In this document: piece after piece, positions 59,566-64,000 of the stretch | How positions within the stretch are numbered: the stretch's first letter is position 1 | How the letters are laid out: each line of letters begins with the position of its first letter | Assembly (NCBI GenBank): GCA_963773685.1 | Contig: CAVZBY010000001.1 | Coordinates: 1-64,000, forward strand | From: JALHVH01 sp963773685 | Lineage (GTDB): Bacteria > Acidobacteriota > Aminicenantia > Aminicenantales > Saccharicenantaceae | DNA length: 64,000 bases | Direction: 5' to 3' | The notes under the pieces: generated by a model | Databases searched by the model: none | What the model saw: only the letters and a program-made list of their open reading frames with translations | Told to the model about the DNA's origin: nothing | Made by a program: the position numbers and the translations under genes

Positions 59566-59595
59566 ATATTAAGTCCGGTCGTAAATCAATGTCAA
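59566..59595 (-). promoter_or_regulatory. Promoter of receptor 2 with long leader
   Basis: Minus strand TTGACA (59595-59590), 18 nt, TAATAT (59571-59566). It would start transcription near 59559, leaving a leader of about 295 nt before ATG 59263. I see no gene in 59264-59564, although one + strand frame (about 59349-59560) reads as protein-like without a start codon. Confidence 0.55.
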
Positions 59596-59619
59596 GGGCG
59601 CCGTGAAAACCGGCGTTAT

Positions 59620-59647
59620 AAAAAACAGGAACTCCGTTTCATTCCTG
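59620..59647 (-). terminator. Intrinsic terminator of the DUF5916 gene
   Basis: Minus strand CAGGAA (59647-59642 side) and TTCCTG form a 6-bp stem with a 10-nt loop, then TTTTTT (59625-59620), 18 bp after the stop codon. Confidence 0.7.
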
Positions 59648-59664
59648 GGGAGCGGGAACGGAGC

Positions 59665-61878
59665 TTAGAGATCGAACAGGAAGCTCGCCTTGAGCATGAT
59701 GGTCCGGTCCTCGACCGGGACGCCGCCGCCGAGGTTTCGCGTCTCGTTGTAGATGAAGTAGATGTTGGCCCCGGGCCTGTAGATCCACCGGACGAGGATG
59801 TTGCTCTTGAAGAGGTCCTCCGCGTCGTTCCACTGGAGGAACGCCTTGGCATAGAGATTCGGGCGTGAAGGAATAGATGAACCGCCCGCCGGCGATCGTC
59901 GTCGCGAACTTGCCCCCCGGGACGGGCAGGTCGAAGCGGTTGCGGCTTATCTGAAGTTCCATGTTGAAGTTCCGCGAGATCTTGAGGAAGCTCTCCGCTC
60001 CGACCGAGGCCAGGCGCCCGTTGTAGAACTCCCCGAAACGGATGTCGCCGCCCAAGGCCACGTCCCGGCTCCGGTCCGAGTTGTACATGGCCGAAAAGGA
60101 ATTGTATACGAATATCCTCCGACCGGGATGACGACGCCGTCCCGGATCTCAAAATCCTCCTCGAGACGCTCGAAGCTCCTGGCAAAGCCCAGGAACAGGT
60201 TGCTTCCGTCCTGAAACGTGTTCCAGACCCCCGAGAAGAGGTCCCGGCCCAGGAGCCGGCCCGCGTGGTCCTCGATATAGGTCAGGTTGTTCATGATGAA
60301 GCTCTGGCGCAGGCCGAGGAAGCTCGGCCGCGGCCCGACCCCGGTGTTGAGCTTGACTTTCCGGATGTCCGTCCGGGGCACGAATCCCAGCTCGGAGTTG
60401 AAGTTTGTCCCGATGTCCGTGTACGAGAGGCCGAAGTCCCAGAAATCGTCGGCGTAGCTCGAATTGACCGCCCCTGCCCAATCGTCGTTCTTCAGGCCGG
60501 GAGTGAACGTCCTGGCCAGGAATCCGTCGGTCTTGAAGCCCGGGCCGAAGGCCAGATTGAAGTCGAGGCCCGCGGCCCGGTTGCGGGCGCCCGAGTCGAG
60601 CGGGTCCCGGCTCAAGCCGATGATCCCGATCGAGGATTTTTCGAAGATATCCCTCTTGATCCGGAAGACGGAGGCGTTGGCCCTCCCGATATCCACGGAC
60701 TCGCCGTCGTCGTTGACGTAGGACGTCCTCCCGCTCAGGATGTCCAGGACGCCGATGTCGGTGCGCCCCGCCTTGCCCGTGACGCGGGCGCCGCCCAGCA
60801 CGGGGACCTCCTTCCCATCCTCCGACAGGCCGATAGCCCGGCTGAAGAAAAGGAGCGTCGTGGGCATGCCGTGCTCCTGGGCCCGTTCGCCGAACCGGAA
60901 GATATCGGCCCCCTCGAGAAAGAACTCCCGCTTTTCCGGGAAGAAGAGGCTGTAGGGCGTCAGGTTGAACTGCTCCTGGTCGGACTCGACCTGGGCGAAA
61001 TCGGTGTTGACCGTCAGGTCGGCGGTCATGTTCGACGTCAGCCGGTACTTCAGGTCGACGCCGGCATCGGCCGTTCCCCGGAACGGGGCCGCGGCCTCCT
61101 CCTTGTTGCCCCCCCCGATGACATAGGGCATGACCTGGAGCTTCTCCCCCTGCGCGAGGCCCGACAGCCCGGTCAGGTGGCCGAAATAAGAGATCTTCAG
61201 CCGGCCCATATATCCATAGCTCCGGAGGATGGGGGTCCAGAAGCTCTCCTCCCGCTTCCGGGCGACCGACCTTCCGAAATTGATCCCCCAGGTCTGGTCC
61301 TCGAGATTGCTGAAGCGCAGGGTGCGGAAGGGGATGGCGATCTCGGCCGTCCATCCCTCCCCTGTCCGCTGAGTGCGGACCTCCCAGATCCCGTCCCACT
61401 CGCGGTTGATATTGGCCCCTTCGTCGCGGATGAGCTGGTCCCGTTGGGCGCCCAGGGGATTGACGGAGAACGCGAACGCGTTGCGATGGTCGTTATAGGT
61501 GTCGATGAAGATCTCGAAGTAATCGTTGTTCCTGAGCTCGGCGTCCCGCCGCATCTCGTTGGCCACGATCCGGTCCGGGCGCGTGTCGTGGCAGACGACG
61601 CCGAAATAGACGGCCCTTTCGTCGTAAAGGACGCGGACGTCCGTGGCCTCGGTCGCCGGCCGGCCTTCGTCCGGTTCGGTCTGGATGAAACGGTCGACAG
61701 GCTGGGCCCTTCGCCAATCGGGTTCGTCCAACCGGCCGTCGACGCTCACCTTTCCCCGGGCCCGCTGGGCGCTCACCTGGTACAGGTCGGACGGAGCGCC
61801 CCGGCCGGACGCGACCAGGAGGAAGACCCCCGCGGCGAGGACAGGTCCGATGCGGCGCGCGTTCAGCTTTTCGATCAT
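59665..61878 (-). CDS. DUF5916-type outer-membrane protein with N-terminal CBM9-like domain (two frameshifts)
   Basis: About 738 residues. A signal peptide (about 10-26) follows ATG 61878 (GTG 61893 is an alternative). Residues about 35-230 are a carbohydrate-binding module 9-like domain (VSVDGRLDEPDWRRAQP ... FEIFIDTYNDHRNAFAFSVNP). From about 240 the DUF5916 region contains VNTDFAQVESDQEQFNLTPYSLFFPEKREFFLEG, given in part as PYSLFFPEKREFFLEG, and a beta-barrel. Frame shifts near 60120 and 59863 must be corrected to reach the natural end VEDRTIMLKASFLFDL at 59665. The family is linked to uptake or degradation of polymers in Bacteroidota and Acidobacteriota but has no defined function. It is transcribed toward receptor 2 and may serve the same system. 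Confidence 0.82.
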
Positions 61879-61997
61879 TCTTTTCTTTTTCACCGCGGAG
61901 GCATGTCCGGCCGGGACCGGAATAGGAACGTCCATTATTCGGGAACGGGGGGCCCGCGTCAAGAGACCGCGGCGAAGTCCTCCCGGGCGCCCGGCCC

Positions 61998-62441
61998 TCA
62001 GGTCCGGCTGGCCACCCAGAGGGAGAAGTTCTCCTCCGACAGGGCGCCGGAGGTCCGGGCCCTCTCCTGTCCTTTCATGACGAGGATGAAGGTGGGGACG
62101 GCCTGGATCCCGAACCCGTGCGAGAGCTCGGGATACTGATCGACGTTGACCTTGACGACCATGATCTCGCCGGCGCGGCGGCGCGCGAGACGGTCGAGCA
62201 CCGGGTGCATCACATGGCAGGGACCGCACGTCGGCGAGTAGAAATCCACGAGGACGGGAAGTCCGGACCTTTGGAAGAGGTTGTAGGCCTGGCCCGGGGC
62301 TGGCTCGAGAACCGTTCCCGGCAGGGGCAGAGGGGCCTTGCACTTCCCGCAGACGACCTTCCGGCCCGCCGCGTCCGCCGGGTAATAATTGGTCGTGCCG
62401 CAGGACGAACAGCTGACCTTGATCCTGCCGTCATCCGTCAT
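61998..62441 (-). CDS. trxC: Thioredoxin 2 with N-terminal zinc ribbon
   Basis: A 147-residue protein. Residues about 11-34 hold CSSC ... CGKC, the zinc ribbon of TrxC-type thioredoxins. The thioredoxin fold follows with active site PTCGPCHVM and cis-Pro in QAVPTFILV. It reduces protein disulfides in the cytoplasm, and the zinc ribbon is associated with oxidative-stress roles. Stands alone between the DUF5916 gene and the S41 protease. Confidence 0.93.
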   Translation of the reverse strand: MTDDGRIKVSCSSCGTTNYYPADAAGRKVVCGKCKAPLPLPGTVLEPAPGQAYNLFQRSGLPVLVDFYSPTCGPCHVMHPVLDRLARRRAGEIMVVKVNVDQYPELSHGFGIQAVPTFILVMKGQERARTSGALSEENFSLWVASRT

Positions 62442-62508
62442 CGGGGGCTCCCTTCCTTTCCTGCGCGGTTCCTATATACAGGAATCCGCCCCCGATTTCA
62501 AGGAGGGC

Positions 62509-64000
62509 CTATTCCTTCGGATAAGCCGGCACCGGCGGGATCTCGCGGCCGGCGGCCTTCAGCTCCTCGAGGATGACCTCGATGGCCTTGTTGAGCTGGT
62601 CGTCGATCCCCGCGAACTCCCGGGCGGGGTCGTTGTCGACCACGATGTCGGGATCGACGCCGTGCCCCTCGATGATCCAGCCCTTTCCGTCCGCGGCGTA
62701 GGGAGCGAACTCCGGCTTGTTGAGGGCCCCTCCGTCGAGCAGGGGCAGGGACCCGCGGATGCCGACGACGCCGCCCCAGGTCCGCTTGCCGATGAGCTTG
62801 CCCATCTTGAGGGTCTTGAACCGGTACGGGAAGATGTCTCCATCGGAGGCTGAGAACTCATCGCAGAGACAGACCTTGGGGCCCAGGACCGCGGCCCCCG
62901 GATCCGGCCCGGGCGCGCCGTTCCGCCCGACCTCGACCATGACCATCTCCCGCATCAGCCGCTCGGCGATCTGGGGCGAGACGTTCCCGCCGCCGTTGCC
63001 GCGGACGTCGATGATGAGGGCCTTCTTCCGGAGCTGGGGATAGAAATATTTCACGAACTCGTTGAGCCCCTCCGTCCCCATGTCCGGAATATGGATGTAG
63101 CCGACCTTGCCGCCGGTGGCCTTGGCGACCTGGGCCAGGTTATCCTCGACCCAGGTGTGATAGGTGAGCTGATTCTCGGTCTCGACCGGGACGACGACGA
63201 CCTCGCGGCTCCCCTTCTCCTCGGGAAGGGCGCTCACCTTGAGCGTCACCTGCCGCCCGACCTTATTGTAGAGAGCTTCGCCGATATCGGGGAGCCCGCT
63301 CGTTTCGCGCCCGTCGACGGCGATGATGTACTCGCCTTCCTTCACGTTCACGCCGACCTCGGTCAGCGGGTTCTTCAGGGTCCTGTCCCAGTTCTGGCCC
63401 TTGAGGATACGGGCGATCCGGAGATAGCCGGACTTCAGGTCCCGCTCGTACCGGGCCCCGAGCATCCCGACCTTGACCTTCGGCGGCGCGGGCATATCGC
63501 CCCCGCCGACATAGGTATGTCCGGTCGAAAGCTCGCCGATCATCTCTCCGATGATGTAGGTCAGGTCGGCCCTGTGGCCGACGGCCGACGCCAACGGACG
63601 GTACCGGGCCTTCATGGCCGGCCAGTCGACGCCGTGCATGCCGGGATCGTAGAAGAAGTCCTTCATCTGGCGCCAGCATTCGTCGAAGATCTGGCCCCAT
63701 TCCGCCCGAAGGTCGAGCGTGACCTCGAGGCCCGAGAGGTCGAGCTTCGGGTCGAGCTTGATCGCGTCCTTGGGCAGGTCGATGATGGCGTACTCGCCGT
63801 CCCGGCCGACGAGCATCTTCTTCAGGTCGGCCGAGACTTCGTAGCCGCGGGCGGCGCCGAGGTCCTTCTCCTTCTTCTCGGCCAGGTCAAAGAGCATGAG
63901 GGAGGCGCCGCGGCCCAGCGCCGGAAATTTCTGGTAATAGACGGAATCGCCGACGGCCATGATGTTCCCGTAGTTGGCCGTTTCGATGGGCAGGGAGAGG
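62509..64000 (-). CDS. Tricorn-like S41 serine protease, C-terminal part (cut by right edge)
   Basis: The frame is open to the window edge; about 497 residues are visible. The order is the end of a beta-propeller (DSVYYQKFPALGRGASLMLF, split), the C1 helical domain (WGQIFDECWRQMKDFFYDPGMHGVDW), a PDZ domain (VKEGEYIIAVDGRETSGL) and the S41 catalytic core (DVRGNGGGNVS, CDEFSASDGDIFPYRF with the nucleophile Ser, IGKRTWGG). Tricorn proteases degrade peptides; the upstream propeller normally gates access. The initial part and start lie outside the window. Confidence 0.92.
   Translation of the reverse strand, partial: LSLPIETANYGNIMAVGDSVYYQKFPALGRGASLMLFDLAEKKEKDLGAARGYEVSADLKKMLVGRDGEYAIIDLPKDAIKLDPKLDLSGLEVTLDLRAEWGQIFDECWRQMKDFFYDPGMHGVDWPAMKARYRPLASAVGHRADLTYIIGEMIGELSTGHTYVGGGDMPAPPKVKVGMLGARYERDLKSGYLRIARILKGQNWDRTLKNPLTEVGVNVKEGEYIIAVDGRETSGLPDIGEALYNKVGRQVTLKVSALPEEKGSREVVVVPVETENQLTYHTWVEDNLAQVAKATGGKVGYIHIPDMGTEGLNEFVKYFYPQLRKKALIIDVRGNGGGNVSPQIAERLMREMVMVEVGRNGAPGPDPGAAVLGPKVCLCDEFSASDGDIFPYRFKTLKMGKLIGKRTWGGVVGIRGSLPLLDGGALNKPEFAPYAADGKGWIIEGHGVDPDIVVDNDPAREFAGIDDQLNKAIEVILEELKAAGREIPPVPAYPKE

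Noticed and set aside
1..64000. CRISPR arrays, rRNA genes or full insertion sequences
   Set aside because: No regularly spaced repeats, no rRNA-like sequence and no transposase frame were seen. The only repeats are those listed.

Overview
The window is a GC-rich chromosomal segment of a Gram-negative, heterotrophic bacterium with one AT-richer foreign block at its left end. The gene repertoire (large TonB-dependent receptor-like proteins with an N-terminal carboxypeptidase-regulatory-like domain, a DUF5916 outer-membrane protein, a tricorn-type S41 protease, a TPR-containing sulfatase-fold protein, zinc-ribbon Ser/Thr kinase, CadC-like winged-helix/TPR regulator, secreted M28, PIG-L and GH9 enzymes) resembles Acidobacteriota and Candidatus Aminicenantes. 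That placement is an inference from gene content, not a computed one.

Layout. 1-5.5 kb is the right part of an integrative element: an unknown gene running off the left edge, a radical SAM gene, a broken coiled-coil gene, an XRE regulator, a winged-helix protein, two small phage-type proteins and a tyrosine recombinase that ends next to a displaced 3' piece of tRNA-His (attR). A six-bladed Kelch gene follows, and 30 bp of the same tRNA piece recurs after it, so the Kelch gene looks like the remnant of an earlier insertion at the same site. 6.7-11.8 kb holds a CadC-like regulator, an exported GDSL esterase, a small metallopeptidase and a dehydrogenase/SAF protein. 11.8-16.9 kb is a histidine kinase / lipoprotein / sigma-54 activator locus arranged like E. 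coli GlrK-QseG-GlrR (QseE-QseG-QseF). It is followed by a sigma-54 promoter with two upstream TGTC-N10-GACA-type boxes in front of an OmpA-like lipoprotein. Next come a membrane-anchored trehalose-6-phosphate synthase-like enzyme, a Fis-like protein, and a LytTR regulator with two paralogous LytS-type kinases beside a large outer-membrane receptor.

26-31.7 kb carries a zinc-ribbon Ser/Thr kinase, an FHA-GAF-class III nucleotide cyclase, an exported RraA-like protein, and a three-repeat lipoprotein preceded by a highly structured leader of about 195 nt. 31.7-45 kb is mostly degradative and uptake functions: M28 peptidase, PIG-L deacetylase plus GH9, an APC permease with a serine-palmitoyltransferase-like enzyme under a TetR repressor, a NagZ-like GH3 lipoprotein, a purine permease plus apt, and thiE with a promoter that predicts a leaderless mRNA. 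45-53.6 kb is housekeeping: tsaE-nnrD, an ANKH/MATE-like exporter, a class III aminotransferase, and the gap-pgk-tpiA-secG-tRNA-Leu cluster. 53.7-64 kb holds a sulfatase-TPR protein, a second receptor, a DUF5916 protein, a thioredoxin 2 and a tricorn-like protease cut by the right edge.

Caution on sequence quality: several otherwise well-preserved genes are broken by single-base length changes, often in short C or A runs (about 345, 930, 1680, 15.10 kb, 29.35 kb, 55.38 kb, 56.2-58.4 kb, 59.86 kb and 60.12 kb). I read most of these as consensus errors in a draft assembly. Real decay is possible inside the mobile element. Recurrent promoter architecture (TTGACA-like, 16-18 nt, TATAAT-like) is easy to see in front of many genes and is listed where clear.
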